Counted from the stretch's first letter, positions 37,462-47,210 are shown. The stretch is 55,485 nucleotides of DNA from an uncultured Lactobacillaceae bacterium (GCA_945285405.1 CALYQJ010000003.1:66761-122245); one strand, 5' to 3'. The notes: a model not told the origin generated them from the sequence alone. Numbers and translations are program-made.

Positions 37462-38406
37462 TTAAACCTCTTTCCGATTTTGATTATCTACTATAATTGT
37501 ATTTAAAAACGATTCCTCTAATGAATTATGCGATAGTTTAATACTTAACAGAGAAACTCCATTTTCTACCAACAATTTAACAATTTCTGGTCGTTGATCA
37601 GGTAATTGATTGTCAATTCCAACTTCAATTCGATTTAACTTATTCTTTGCTTGATAGCCATGCTCATTTAATAAAGTTACAACTGGTGCAATATCTCCTT
37701 TTATTTCAAGACAAATAACAGAAGCAGTTTCATTAAGAAAATCACTAATTGTTCCTTCATAAACTTTAGTGCCGCGATTAATAATAAAAAGATCGTTCAC
37801 CATTTCTTGTAATTCAGAAAGAATATGGCTAGAAATAATAATACTATTGCCTTGCTTAACAAAATTTTGCATTAAGCTACGAATTTCTTTCATTCCTTTT
37901 GGATCTAAGCCATTCATTGGTTCATCAAGTAATAAGACTTTAGGATGGTGCAAGGTTGCATTAGCAATACCTAATCTTTGGCGCATACCTAATGAATAAC
38001 CTTTAACTTTTTTGTTCTCAGCACCACTTAACCCATTATTAGCTAAGTCTTCCATCAACTCTTTATTACTAACTTTTTTTCGACTCATATCGGCAAAAAT
38101 TCTTAAATTTTGTAATCCCGTCATGTAATTGTAAAATTCAGGACTTTCAATAATTGTTCCCACATTATATATGGCTGCTTCATATTCATGTTGAATATCT
38201 TTATGACATATTTTTATTTCACCAGAATTCTGATGCATTAAACCAGTCATAATTCTTAGTAAAGTTGTTTTACCTGCGCCGTTTGGTCCCAAAAATCCTA
38301 AAATACGACCAGGAGCAACCTTAAAAGAAATATCATTAAGAATGGTCTGTCCATGAATTTTTTTTGAAATATGGTTAACTTCAACTAGATATTCTGTCGC
38401 TTTCAA
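37462..38406 (-). CDS. BcrA-like ABC ATPase
   Basis: 314 residues, starting at TTG 38406 eight bases after AAGGAG. Walker A GPNGAGKTT, signature YSLGMRQRLGIANA (LGMRQR form common in BcrA/DrrA types), Walker B VLLLDEPMNGLDP, switch IIISSHILSEL. The C-terminal 80 residues form a regulatory or dimerising domain with SLEESFLNTI. A TATACT -10-like box lies at 38489-38484. The 166-bp gap to the DUF4097 gene holds no terminator, so read-through from padR is possible. Confidence 0.9.
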   Translation of the reverse strand: MKATEYLVEVNHISKKIHGQTILNDISFKVAPGRILGFLGPNGAGKTTLLRIMTGLMHQNSGEIKICHKDIQHEYEAAIYNVGTIIESPEFYNYMTGLQNLRIFADMSRKKVSNKELMEDLANNGLSGAENKKVKGYSLGMRQRLGIANATLHHPKVLLLDEPMNGLDPKGMKEIRSLMQNFVKQGNSIIISSHILSELQEMVNDLFIINRGTKVYEGTISDFLNETASVICLEIKGDIAPVVTLLNEHGYQAKNKLNRIEVGIDNQLPDQRPEIVKLLVENGVSLLSIKLSHNSLEESFLNTIIVDNQNRKEV

Positions 38407-38572
38407 AATTTTTTCTCCTTATTTAGCTTTTTTACTTAAGCTATGCTTTTAATTCAATAATTATGTAACTCAAGTATTAAGGAAGTATAGCAAAAAAAAA
38501 CTATCGATATTTTTAAAATAAAATTTTTAATAAAATATTTATTTAACCTTAAATATTTATTTAACTTTTAAT

Positions 38573-39583
38573 TCAAAATTTTTGCCCTTTAAAAAAAAAT
38601 TTATTAATCTTATTTGAATTATAACCAAAGCTATTTTGGTAAACTTCACTGTAGTAATGAATTTTTACCGATTTTCCCCAAACTTTTAAATCTAAATCTG
38701 GATTAACCTTATTAAATAACAGTTTACTTTTATTAGCTTCAATTCGATTAATCCCTAACCATTGAGTATTTAATACATCCATTTTGCTATTTTCATTAAG
38801 AACTATATTCAAATTTTGTAATTGAGAATTACGAATTAATAAATCGGTAGGCCCTTGTAAATTGATCTTATTTTGACCTAATATTTTAGTATTATCAATT
38901 TCAATTTTAAAACTAATAAACTTGGAATTATCCAATTTTGTGACATTAATATTTTTAAAAGTCGAATTATTTAAGATTAAATTAGTTCCTGGTGATTTAC
39001 TTCTGTTTGTCCAATTATTCACCTGACAATTATTAAAAGTAATATTGCCTCCTTTAGTTTGTAATTCATTATCAACTTTAACTTGATTAAGTTTGGCTTC
39101 TATTAAATTTAGATTAGGAATAAATAAATCTTTTAATTTTAAATCTTTAATTGTAATTTCAACATTACTTTCGCATTTAGCCATATTAATTCTAGTTAGA
39201 GAATCAACTTCGGGTACCGTAATTTTTAAAGTTGGCATGATATGATCAAAAAAATTATAATTACATTTTTTCTGATGAATTTTTAAAGTCTCACTTTCAA
39301 TTTTGAAATCTTTCAACGGTCGATTGGTCCGTAATTCAACTTTATATTTTGAACCCTTTTCCAAAGTTATATTAGTATAAAATAGCTGCAAATCAATTTG
39401 GTTAAATGACTTATTGAGATGATAAATTTGAAATTTATCATATGAACTTTCTGGACGAGCTACTACTATTTTATTTAAAGTCAAAGATTCTATCTGTCGA
39501 TTCCCATCATGAAAACTTCCGATAACACAAAGAATTATCCCTAAAATTAGAACTATACAATTAGCAAAATAATATTTTTTCAT
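38573..39583 (-). CDS. DUF4097-type membrane-tethered beta-solenoid protein
   Basis: 336 residues. An uncleaved N-terminal membrane helix (about 5-23) is followed by a right-handed beta-helix-like body of short strands rich in Asn, Leu and Ile (LNLIEAKLNQVKVDN, NITFNNCQVNNW, LILNNSTFKNINV). The family is paired with DUF1700 and PadR genes, as here, and is thought to act in envelope stress signalling. ATG 39583 has AAAGGA upstream and overlaps the DUF1700 stop by 4 bp. Confidence 0.75.
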   Translation of the reverse strand: MKKYYFANCIVLILGIILCVIGSFHDGNRQIESLTLNKIVVARPESSYDKFQIYHLNKSFNQIDLQLFYTNITLEKGSKYKVELRTNRPLKDFKIESETLKIHQKKCNYNFFDHIMPTLKITVPEVDSLTRINMAKCESNVEITIKDLKLKDLFIPNLNLIEAKLNQVKVDNELQTKGGNITFNNCQVNNWTNRSKSPGTNLILNNSTFKNINVTKLDNSKFISFKIEIDNTKILGQNKINLQGPTDLLIRNSQLQNLNIVLNENSKMDVLNTQWLGINRIEANKSKLLFNKVNPDLDLKVWGKSVKIHYYSEVYQNSFGYNSNKINKFFFKGQKF

Positions 39584-40227
39584 TGGTAGTCCTTTCGATC
39601 TATTATTTCTTTAATGAAATCAGGATCATGTTTATTCATTTTTAAAAAGTAATACCCAATTGTACGAACTAAATTAGCAACAAAATTAACTAACCAATGA
39701 AATAAACGAATGTCTAAAGGTTCTAACATTAAAATTAAAGCAAAAACTATCAAACACCAACCCAAATAAAAAATCCCTGCTGCCCAATCATTGGTAAAGA
39801 CAATTGGCAGCAGTAAAATTCCAATTCCAATACTGGCCGCTATAAGTAATATTGAACTAATAATTATTGCTAAAAAAGCTGCAAAAACAATAACCATAAA
39901 AACTATCATAATTATTGCTAAAGGAATACCGATAGGGATTGATACCAGTTTTAACAAAATCCGCCAAATTGCACGCAAGTTTTGTTTAGTATTTTTATTT
40001 TGCGCTTTTTTAGAATCCAAAAATGGTTCTGTTTCCATTGGCGAATACTGAGCTAAGATTTTACGAGCTAATTGTTTGGGAGTTCCTAATTCATGTTCAA
40101 TTTCTTTACGACTTGTAAGTTTAGCATCCAAAATATACTCTTCATAAAACCTACTTGCTTCTGCTCTTTCCATAGGATTAAGCGATTTTAAATATGATCG
40201 CAGTTCTCTAATATATTTTTCCACCAT
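39580..40227 (-). CDS. DUF1700 (HAAS-type) membrane protein
   Basis: 215 residues. The N-terminal HAAS-like helical domain (EKYIRELRSYLKSLNPMERAEASRFYEEYI, split here by motif) ends with HELGTPKQLARKILA; about four membrane helices fill 88-195. Such proteins usually sit between PadR and DUF4097 genes. It overlaps padR by 20 bp and DUF4097 by 4 bp, so all three are translated as a unit. Confidence 0.85.
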   Translation of the reverse strand: MVEKYIRELRSYLKSLNPMERAEASRFYEEYILDAKLTSRKEIEHELGTPKQLARKILAQYSPMETEPFLDSKKAQNKNTKQNLRAIWRILLKLVSIPIGIPLAIIMIVFMVIVFAAFLAIIISSILLIAASIGIGILLLPIVFTNDWAAGIFYLGWCLIVFALILMLEPLDIRLFHWLVNFVANLVRTIGYYFLKMNKHDPDFIKEIIDRKDYQ

Positions 40228-40531
40228 GATTATCTAATACCTCATCTATTTTTTCTCGATAGCTTTGCCATTCATCTTTAATTAAAGCTAAACGAAATTT
40301 ACCAGCTTCAGTAATTTGATAATATCTTCGGTTTCGCCCTTGAAACGATTTATCATAAGTTATTAAGTAATCATCTTTCATTAAGCGACGCAAAATCGGA
40401 TAAATAGTAGATTCAGATACCCCCAAAATTATCTGGATTTTTTTAGTTAAAGCATAACCATATAAATCTTCTTGGCTTAAAAAAGCCAAAACTGCCCCTT
40501 CAAGAATCTCCGAAGAAAGTTGCATTGCCAA
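40208..40531 (-). CDS. PadR-family transcriptional regulator
   Basis: 107 residues, starting at TTG 40531 (AAGGAG with 9-base spacing); an ATG two codons on is possible. A winged helix shows LSQEDLYGYALTKKIQ, STIYPILRRLMKDDYL and RRYYQITEAG, diagnostic of PadR. A 19-base palindrome overlaps its promoter, pointing to autorepression. It heads the DUF1700/DUF4097 operon, and possibly also controls the ABC-2 exporter downstream. Confidence 0.93.
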   Translation of the reverse strand: MAMQLSSEILEGAVLAFLSQEDLYGYALTKKIQIILGVSESTIYPILRRLMKDDYLITYDKSFQGRNRRYYQITEAGKFRLALIKDEWQSYREKIDEVLDNHGGKIY

Positions 40532-40567
40532 ATTACTTATCTCCTTATAATACTATTTTACAAAACA

Positions 40568-40586
40568 TATTATATTAAATATAATA
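40568..40586. promoter_or_regulatory. Palindrome at the padR promoter
   Basis: TATTATATT-A-AATATAATA, a perfect 9-bp inverted repeat about one base, contains a minus-strand TATAAT that would be the padR -10. It lies between padR and the divergent deacetylase gene. AT-only composition lowers certainty. Confidence 0.55.
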
Positions 40587-40710
40587 ACCGTAATATTTTA
40601 TCTACTTTTTGGTAAAAAACATGGGAAAACCTATATTTTATATTCTACAAACTGAAAACTGCTATATAATAGACCGTATAAATCAAAAGATAATTCTACG
40701 AGTATAAAGA

Positions 40711-41652
40711 ATGAAGCAGAAATTAACATCATCAAAAGTGAAATACCTAGTTATTTTTTTATTTATAACTTGTTTCATTATAGGAATAGTGGCTATCGGT
40801 TGGATTATATTGGATTATAATCATCCGTCTTCGAGTAAAGTAAAAACCGTCAAAGTTCGATCTTCTAAAACCAGTAATTATTCACCACATCCTAAAGAAA
40901 CTAAAGAAAAAAAAATTATTTCTCCAGTCAAAATTAAACGAGCCGCCACTAATCATATTTCACAAGCAGATAACTATGCCTACTTAACTGAAGATGTTCG
41001 TAAGGCCATGAAAGGACCATTAAACCCTCAAAAACCCAAAGTGGTTTTTTTAACTTTTGATGATGGACCTAGCACAATTAATACCACGAAAATTTTGAAT
41101 ATTCTGAATCAAAATCAAGTTCATGCCACTTTTTTTTTAGTAGGCAATAGAATTAATACACAAACTCAAGAACTTATAAAAAAAGAATACGATCAAGGAA
41201 ATGGTATCGGTATTCATAGTTTTTCTCATGATTACAGTATCCTTTATCCACAAAATGTCCCTAATTCAATTACTATTTTAAATGAAGCTCAAAAAACCCA
41301 AAATATTTTAAAATCATTTCTCGGACCACAATTTAATAGCCGGGTTTGGCGATATCCTGGTGGTGCAATGTCATGGAAAAATATAGCAACAAGCGAAATT
41401 TTACTTCAAAAAAATAATTATACATGGATTGACTGGAATGCTGCAAATGGTGATGCTTTAGGAATTAAGTCTCCCCAAAATGTAGTTGCGTCCCTAAATT
41501 ATCATAAAATGTCTTTACAAGTTTACCCTGCATCTAACGTAAAGGTTGTTTTAATGCATGATGATAATAGTAAAAAGGTAACTATTGCGGCTTTACCGCA
41601 AATTATTAAATATTATCGAGATCACGGTTATAAGTTCGGAATTCTTGAATAA
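40711..41652 (+). CDS. Membrane-anchored polysaccharide deacetylase (NodB domain)
   Basis: 313 residues: one membrane helix near 12-34, a basic Ser/Lys/Pro linker, then a NodB deacetylase domain from about 110. Motif 1 TFDDGP (115-120), motif 2 HSFSHDY, motif 3 RYPGGAMSW, motif 4 WIDWNAANGDA and the final VVLMHD are all present, with the metal-binding Asp and two His. Likely a peptidoglycan N-acetylglucosamine deacetylase (PgdA type) that makes the wall lysozyme resistant; other glycans are possible. It runs opposite to padR. Confidence 0.9.
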   Translation: MKQKLTSSKVKYLVIFLFITCFIIGIVAIGWIILDYNHPSSSKVKTVKVRSSKTSNYSPHPKETKEKKIISPVKIKRAATNHISQADNYAYLTEDVRKAMKGPLNPQKPKVVFLTFDDGPSTINTTKILNILNQNQVHATFFLVGNRINTQTQELIKKEYDQGNGIGIHSFSHDYSILYPQNVPNSITILNEAQKTQNILKSFLGPQFNSRVWRYPGGAMSWKNIATSEILLQKNNYTWIDWNAANGDALGIKSPQNVVASLNYHKMSLQVYPASNVKVVLMHDDNSKKVTIAALPQIIKYYRDHGYKFGILE

Positions 41653-41718
41653 GATTGCAAGAAAGGTTAAACCTTTTTATAATAGTTTTTTAAGTAACTA
41701 TAGTGAGGTTAGGTTGTA

Positions 41719-41949
41719 ATGAGTAATACAAAGCGTCGTAATACTTATATTTTTTGGGCAATTATTGTGATTTTAGTAAGTATCTTAGCAACATACTCAA
41801 AAAATATTTATGCTCGTCTTTTTCAAGTAATCATCACAATATACGCTTTATATCGTTTACTAAAAGTTGATCAGGTTTTTAATCCCCAAAAACGTCAAGC
41901 TTTGATAAAAGCTCAAATTGAATTGAGAAAAAATCGTAATCAAAAATAA
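41719..41949 (+). CDS. Small two-helix membrane protein
   Basis: 76 residues, two membrane helices (about 10-25 and 32-47) and a basic C-terminal helix. It is not recognised. GAGGTTAGG upstream of ATG 41719 provides an SD. It lies 66 bp after the deacetylase and shares its terminator. Confidence 0.65.
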   Translation: MSNTKRRNTYIFWAIIVILVSILATYSKNIYARLFQVIITIYALYRLLKVDQVFNPQKRQALIKAQIELRKNRNQK

Positions 41950-41964
41950 TTATAAAATTTACAA

Positions 41965-41998
41965 AAAAGGCGCTTTAAAATTTTTTAAAGCGCCTTTT
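41965..41998. terminator. Bidirectional terminator between the small membrane protein and opuC genes
   Basis: AAAAGGCGCTTTAAAA and TTTTAAAGCGCCTTTT make a long perfect stem around a tiny loop; it can end both convergent transcripts. Confidence 0.92.
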
Positions 41999-42100
41999 GA
42001 ATATCAAAACCCAGATTACTAAATAAATTAATAACCTTAGGTATATTAATTTGAACTTTATCTTATTTAAAATCTATTGTAACTTTTTTAAAACTTAAAA

Positions 42101-42757
42101 TTATTGATGGACATGAGCAGAGAAACGTTTTTCTAAAAAGCCCAACACCCAATCTGAAATAATTGCCATTAGAGCAGTTGGTAAAGCACCAGCCAGAATA
42201 ATAGCTCCACCATTAGTTGCATTAGTACCACGAATAATAAGATCTCCTAAACCTCCGGCACCTACAAATGAACCTATTGCTGTTATTCCGATTGCTAGAA
42301 CCAAAGCGCTTCGTAATCCTGCCATAATTACGGATATTGAAAGAGGAATTTCAATTTGAATCAAGCGTTGTAATTTAGTCATGCCCATTCCTCTACCAAC
42401 GTCTAATAAATCTGGATCAACATTACGCATACCAGTATCCGTATTTTTAATAATTGGTAATAGTGAATATAAAAATACAGTCCAAATTACTGTGTTTACA
42501 CCCAAACCCATACCCAACATCATAATCGAAATCAGAGCTAATGATGGTATAGTTTGAATTACATTGGCAATACCAATAACCCATTTACCTAACTTACCGT
42601 GGCGAGAAATATAAATTCCAATGGGAATTCCCACAATTGCTGCAATTAAAACTCCATATATTGAAATTAAAAAATGACGTAAGAACTCATTTAAGATGTA
42701 TTGCCCATTATGGGTAAAATAATAAATTAATTGTTGCCAAATATTTAAGTCTTTCAT
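42101..42757 (-). CDS. opuCD: Osmoprotectant ABC permease (OpuCD-like)
   Basis: 218 residues with about five or six helices. The permease loop is MRNVDPDLLDVGRGMGMTKLQRLIQIEIPLS (the EAA-type segment; key run DVGRGMGMTKLQR). It is the fourth gene of an ATPase-permease-binding protein-permease operon, 3 bp after the binding protein. Glycine betaine, carnitine or choline are the usual substrates. Confidence 0.9.
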   Translation of the reverse strand: MKDLNIWQQLIYYFTHNGQYILNEFLRHFLISIYGVLIAAIVGIPIGIYISRHGKLGKWVIGIANVIQTIPSLALISIMMLGMGLGVNTVIWTVFLYSLLPIIKNTDTGMRNVDPDLLDVGRGMGMTKLQRLIQIEIPLSISVIMAGLRSALVLAIGITAIGSFVGAGGLGDLIIRGTNATNGGAIILAGALPTALMAIISDWVLGFLEKRFSAHVHQ

Positions 42758-42760
42758 TTA

Positions 42761-43693
42761 CTATTTATCCCCTTCAAAATAATTATGTTTAACTAAAAAG
42801 TTACGAGCAACAACTTCAGGTTCAAGCAAATTATTATCTACTTGATAATTTAATTTCTGGATCACTTTTAAACTAACTTTACCATTAAGTCGCTCTAAAA
42901 TGCCTTGTAATTTAGGAAACTTTTTCAATGCATCATCATTTACAACGACGCTAGCAGTATAAGGGGGAAAGAAATTCTTATCATCTTTTAGTAATTTTAA
43001 ATTGTAACTGGCAATTCTACCATCAGTCGAGTAGCCCAAAATAGCATCCATTTTTTTGGTGGCTAGAGCATCATAAACTAAACCAATTTGCATTGGATAA
43101 ACGTTACCGAAACTAAAACCATACATATTTTTAAAAGCACTATAACCGTCACCCTGACGATTAGCCCAGATTTGATCAATACCAACACGCATATTTGCTG
43201 CTACTCGTTTCATATCAGAAACCTGATTTAAGTTATTTTGCTTAGCATAATCTTGTCGAACCATAAACTGATAGGTATCAGCAAAACCATAAGAAGGAAA
43301 ATAAGTCATATGGTACTTGTTTTTAAAATCATCTTTTACAATTTTTTCGATTTTATTAGGATTCGTTTCACCATTTAGCTTTAAAATAGTTTGATAATCC
43401 GTTCCAATAAAGCGAATTGCTGTTAAATCTGTATCTTTACGTTTTTGTGCTTCAAAGCTAACATTACCAGAACCTAAATTATTAACAATAGTTGTTTTAT
43501 AGTTAGAATAATGTTTAACCATCTGGTCAATCATATTTGCCATAACTTGTTCTTCGGTTGTATTCTGCGAACCAATTTTAATAGTATTACTACCAGTTCC
43601 ACTTAATCCTGGCCAAGTACAACCAGTTAATCCAATGATTAAACTTAAACTTACAAAAATCAAAGCTAGCTTTTTCTTAAAATGCTTAATCAT
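42761..43693 (-). CDS. opuCC: Osmoprotectant-binding lipoprotein (OpuCC-like)
   Basis: 310 residues. A signal peptide with lipobox LTGC is followed by the OpuCC-type fold: [60 protein letters not shown] 43693 overlaps the end of the first permease by 8 bp. Quaternary ammonium compounds are the expected ligands. Confidence 0.92.
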   Translation of the reverse strand: MIKHFKKKLALIFVSLSLIIGLTGCTWPGLSGTGSNTIKIGSQNTTEEQVMANMIDQMVKHYSNYKTTIVNNLGSGNVSFEAQKRKDTDLTAIRFIGTDYQTILKLNGETNPNKIEKIVKDDFKNKYHMTYFPSYGFADTYQFMVRQDYAKQNNLNQVSDMKRVAANMRVGIDQIWANRQGDGYSAFKNMYGFSFGNVYPMQIGLVYDALATKKMDAILGYSTDGRIASYNLKLLKDDKNFFPPYTASVVVNDDALKKFPKLQGILERLNGKVSLKVIQKLNYQVDNNLLEPEVVARNFLVKHNYFEGDK

Positions 43694-44324
43694 CGGAAAC
43701 CTCCATATTACGGGGAGTTACCCGCTCTTCAATTTTTCCCAAAAGCCAATCTACTAATAAAGCTAAAATAATGGCTGGAATCGAACCTCCTAAAATTAAA
43801 TCAGCTCGATATAGATTTAATCCATTAAAAATTAAATCACCTAAACCCCCAGCACCAATATAAGAAGCCAAAGCGGTCCAAGCAATTACATAAGTTCCTG
43901 ACAATCGAATACCAGACATAATTATTCCAGCCGCTTGCGGAAGTTCTACTTTCCAAATTGACTGCCAATTATTCATTCCCATGCCTTTAGCCACATCTAA
44001 TAAATTGGGATCAACGCTAGTCATACCAATATAGGTATTTCGCAAAATTGGCATTAATGAATAAATAAACAAAGCAACAACGGCTGGTACCATTCCTATG
44101 CCAAAAAATGGTAACATCATCGCCAGTAAAGCCATTGCTGGAATTGTCTGTAAAATACTAGTTAAACCAATGACAAATCCTGCAATTTTTTTAACACGGG
44201 TTAATAAAACTCCTAAGGGTACAGCAACCACGATCCCTAAAACTAAAGCAATTGCAGAAATGTAAATATGTTGAAAAATTGCTTGAACTAATTGCCCACC
44301 ATATTCTGCAAAAAAGTTAATCAT
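43686..44324 (-). CDS. opuCB: Osmoprotectant ABC permease (OpuCB-like)
   Basis: 212 residues from ATG 44324, which overlaps the ATPase stop and follows AAAGGGG; the frame continues upstream inside the ATPase gene, but this is not used. Family segment [20 protein letters not shown] and about five helices. Pairs with the second permease at 42101. Confidence 0.9.
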   Translation of the reverse strand: MINFFAEYGGQLVQAIFQHIYISAIALVLGIVVAVPLGVLLTRVKKIAGFVIGLTSILQTIPAMALLAMMLPFFGIGMVPAVVALFIYSLMPILRNTYIGMTSVDPNLLDVAKGMGMNNWQSIWKVELPQAAGIIMSGIRLSGTYVIAWTALASYIGAGGLGDLIFNGLNLYRADLILGGSIPAIILALLVDWLLGKIEERVTPRNMEVSDD

Positions 44325-45522
44325 ATTGCGTGGCCCCTTTGGCTGCTTGGTCCGCCTTTTGATGGGTGCTAGTAATACCAACTGGCGATTCAGATGATTC
44401 CTCATCCTCTCCATTATCGTTATTACTCCATAACGCATCATAAACCATATCTACTAATGAAGCACGAGTAACAATACCTGTTAAAACGCCACGATTATCC
44501 ACTACTGGAACATTACGATAACCCCGCTTTAAGATTCGATCTACAGTATCAGAAATAACTGAATCTTTACGAACATAAAAGGCGTGACGATCCATAACAT
44601 CTTTAACAATATTTTGATGATTATATTGATCATTAATCATTTCTAAATCAATATATCCTCGTAATACTCCTTTTTGATCAGTGACTAAAAGGGTATCTAC
44701 CCTTTCATGATGCATTAGACTCAAAGCATTACGTAATGTTGCTGTATCTAAAATAGAAATTGCACGTTTAGAAATTTGACCAACTGTCGTAATTGTTGGT
44801 CTTGCTTGAATTAATCGCTCTTCACCAATAAGATTAGCAACAAATTTGTTTGCGGGGTGACGCAAAATATTAGTTGGCGTATCGACTTGAATTTGATCAC
44901 CATGAGACATAATTACTATGCGATTGGATAGTTTAATTGCTTCATCCATGTCATGCGTAACAAAAATGAAAGTCTTTCCTAACCGTTCCTGCAAATCTTT
45001 AACCAAATCCTGCAAAGTATCACGAGTAATTGGATCTAGAGCTCCAAAAGGTTCATCCATCAAAATCAATTCTTGATCAGCAGCTAAAGCTCGAACCACT
45101 CCAATTCGTTGCTGTTGACCCCCAGACAGTTCATCTGGGTATCGATTTAGAAATTCTTCAGGTAACTCTGCCATTTTAATCATTTCTATAGCTCGAGCAT
45201 TTAAGCGATCTTGCGACCATTTCAACATTTTCGGTACTAATAAAATATTTTCTTTAATGGTCATATGCGGTAAAAGTCCAATATTTTGGATAACATAACC
45301 AATCTGGCGCCTTAATTTAACCGGATCTAGCTTACGAATATCCATTCCATTAATTTTAATCGTTCCAGAGGTTGGTACATTCATGCGATTAATCATCCGC
45401 ATCGTCGTTGTTTTTCCTGACCCTGAGGTACCGATAAAGCAAATAAATTCGCCTTTTTCTACATTTAAATTAAAATCATTAACCGCAACCTTATCACCAT
45501 AAACTTTACGAATATGTGACAT
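44317..45522 (-). CDS. opuCA: Osmoprotectant ABC ATPase with CBS pair (OpuCA-like)
   Basis: 401 residues from ATG 45522. Walker [10 protein letters not shown], signature [15 protein letters not shown], Walker [14 protein letters not shown], then a tandem CBS domain (about 250-370) of the kind that senses ionic strength or c-di-AMP in OpuC systems. The start is odd: the only good SD (AGGGAG, 45550-45545) is 22 bases ahead of the ATG, but 7 bases ahead of an in-frame ACG at 45537. Reading from there gives [16 protein letters not shown], whose residues before MSH match the usual N-terminus of the family. Confidence 0.92.
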   Translation of the reverse strand: MSHIRKVYGDKVAVNDFNLNVEKGEFICFIGTSGSGKTTTMRMINRMNVPTSGTIKINGMDIRKLDPVKLRRQIGYVIQNIGLLPHMTIKENILLVPKMLKWSQDRLNARAIEMIKMAELPEEFLNRYPDELSGGQQQRIGVVRALAADQELILMDEPFGALDPITRDTLQDLVKDLQERLGKTFIFVTHDMDEAIKLSNRIVIMSHGDQIQVDTPTNILRHPANKFVANLIGEERLIQARPTITTVGQISKRAISILDTATLRNALSLMHHERVDTLLVTDQKGVLRGYIDLEMINDQYNHQNIVKDVMDRHAFYVRKDSVISDTVDRILKRGYRNVPVVDNRGVLTGIVTRASLVDMVYDALWSNNDNGEDEESSESPVGITSTHQKADQAAKGATQYD

Positions 45523-45537
45523 TTCTAAAAAAACCGT

Positions 45538-46138
45538 AAAATCACTCCCTTTTTTATTATTAATTATTTTAAGAATATACTATTTTAATATTATAAGAGA
45601 TAAATAAAAACTATGCTACTTCTAAAAAGTTTAAATATACCTGTAAAAAATTAATATGTAGCTCAACAGCAAAACAAGCTGCTTTTTACTATCACGAAAA
45701 TATATTAATTTTTGCCCTTGATTAATTCGAAAACAATTTAATTAAAAGCTACAATTCAGCCCTAATCACTTGAGTAAACAAAAAGAATCTTAATTCTAGC
45801 AGCTTTCAAAGATTAAATCCTACAAATTAGAAAGTTAGGAATGAATTAAGAAAAAATATCGAAAAACAAAAGTAACTTTTTAGCACGATTAAAAAATATG
45901 TGGAACTTGCTTCTTTAAGCTACTTTAATTTTAATGAATATAAATGTTCGCTTAAATTCTCTCAGCTAAATAAATTGATATAAAAAATCAAATAACTTTA
46001 AGCATCTTATTAATTTACTCAGCCCCTCCTTTAAATTTTAACACATTTGTTCGGTTTATTTTTGCTAAAGTATTAGCTGATGTATATGTTTAAATTTAAA
46101 GCCAAATATTACGACATTGATTAAAAAAGGATGTTTTT
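45538..46138. other. Long AT-rich intergenic region between opuCA and the lac operon
   Basis: About 600 bases without a convincing gene. Near opuCA the minus strand has TATAAT/TATATT boxes and the SD AGGGAG. A minus-strand AAAGGAGGGG near 46025-46035 looks like an SD but is followed only by very short frames, perhaps the relic of a lost gene. A weak CAGC-N7-GCTG hairpin with T5 is near 45670-45700. No RNA gene was recognised. Confidence 0.45.
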
Positions 46139-46176
46139 TGTAACCGCTTGTTTTTAGCGTTGAGATGTGTAATAAT
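46139..46176 (+). promoter_or_regulatory. Lac operon promoter with overlapping cre-like site
   Basis: TGTAACCGCTTGTT (46139-46152) matches the catabolite-responsive element WTGNAANCGNWNNCW with one mismatch (T for the conserved C). It overlaps a -35 TTGTTT (46149-46154), placed 16 bases from -10 AATAAT (46171-46176). Binding of CcpA there would repress. Confidence 0.65.
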
Positions 46177-46202
46177 AATTTTAAATTAAATTTTTTTAGG
46201 CA

Positions 46203-46233
46203 GATTGTTACTATTAAATTAGGCGAAACTACC
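46203..46233 (+). promoter_or_regulatory. RAT: ribonucleic antiterminator target of the BglG-type protein
   Basis: GATTGTTACTATTAAATTAG, then GCGAAACTACC, matches the conserved GGATTGTTACTG...GCAGGCAAAACC type of LicT/LacT target. Its 3' end overlaps the first arm of the terminator by six bases, so bound antiterminator would prevent the terminator from folding. Confidence 0.88.
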
Positions 46234-46284
46234 AGTACACAAAGAGTTATTTATAGATAACTCGTTATGTACTGGTAGTTTTTT
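46228..46284 (+). terminator. Conditional terminator controlling the lac operon
   Basis: ACTACCAGTACA (46228-46239) pairs perfectly with TGTACTGGTAGT (46268-46279); an inner GAGTTAT/ATAACTC pair extends it. A T-run follows (46279-46284). Together with the RAT it makes the lac operon depend on the antiterminator encoded just downstream. Confidence 0.93.
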
Positions 46285-46310
46285 ATTTGTCCGGGGTAGG
46301 GGGTTAAAAA

Positions 46311-47210
46311 ATGATTGAAATTAAAACCATATTTAACAATAACAGTGTGCTCGTAAATATTGGAGGTGAACGCGAAGCAATTATTACTGGGAAAGGTATC
46401 GGATATAAGAAAAATCGCGGGGATTTTTTAAATGCTAACCAAATTCAAAAAGTATTTTATTTAGATACTAGCGACGAGAAGAAAACATTTCATACTTTAC
46501 TTCAAAATATTCCCCTCGATATTGTTTTATTAGTTTATGAAATCATTGATCATGCTGTTGCTAAGTATCAATTTAAAGTATACGACTATGCTTATTTAAC
46601 CTTAAGTGAACATCTTTACTCAGTTTATCAACAAACTCTAAATGGTAAGTATCAGCCCAACCTAATTCCCAACTTGCAACAACAATATCCTATTGAAACG
46701 CAAATTGCCAGTGATGCTCTTGCATTAATCAATCAAAAACTCAAGGTTAATTTTCCCCCTGAGGAAATTAAAAGTATTGCTTTGCACTTTATTAATGCCC
46801 ATGATCAAGCTTTTGACCCTCAAGAAACAGCTCAAAATTCTGAGAATAATCCCAAAGTTATTCAGAATAAGTTAATTGACGTAATTATCAAAGACTTAGA
46901 CCAAAGAGGAATTTTTCGAACCGCACAAAACAGTAACAGTTTTAATCGTTTTATGGCACATTTACGTTTTTTAGGTGAAAGAATCAGTCATGCCTCAGAA
47001 AATAAGGATGATTTTGATTCAGATTTTGAACACAAATTGATTAAAATGTATCCCCAATCGTACCATATTGCCAAAGAAATTTTTGGCAAGTTAAAAAAAA
47101 TATTCAATTACCAAGTCTCCAATGCAGAATTAATTTATTTTATTATTCACATTCAACGTATTATTAGTGAAACTTCGGTAACTTCAAAGGAGAACAAACA
47201 TGGCAACTAA
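46311..47210 (+). CDS. BglG/LicT-family transcriptional antiterminator with two PRDs
   Basis: 299 residues. An RNA-binding domain (1-55) with NNNSVLVN and GKGIGYKK, PRD1 (about 65-170; His in LSEHLYSVY and IALHF) and PRD2 (about 175-285; His in MAHLRFLGERIS and YFIIHIQRI). PTS phosphorylation of these His controls RNA binding. AGGGGG precedes ATG 46311, directly behind the terminator, so the gene is auto-controlled. It overlaps lacF by 11 bp. A LacT-type role is inferred from context. Confidence 0.93.
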   Translation: MIEIKTIFNNNSVLVNIGGEREAIITGKGIGYKKNRGDFLNANQIQKVFYLDTSDEKKTFHTLLQNIPLDIVLLVYEIIDHAVAKYQFKVYDYAYLTLSEHLYSVYQQTLNGKYQPNLIPNLQQQYPIETQIASDALALINQKLKVNFPPEEIKSIALHFINAHDQAFDPQETAQNSENNPKVIQNKLIDVIIKDLDQRGIFRTAQNSNSFNRFMAHLRFLGERISHASENKDDFDSDFEHKLIKMYPQSYHIAKEIFGKLKKIFNYQVSNAELIYFIIHIQRIISETSVTSKENKHGN

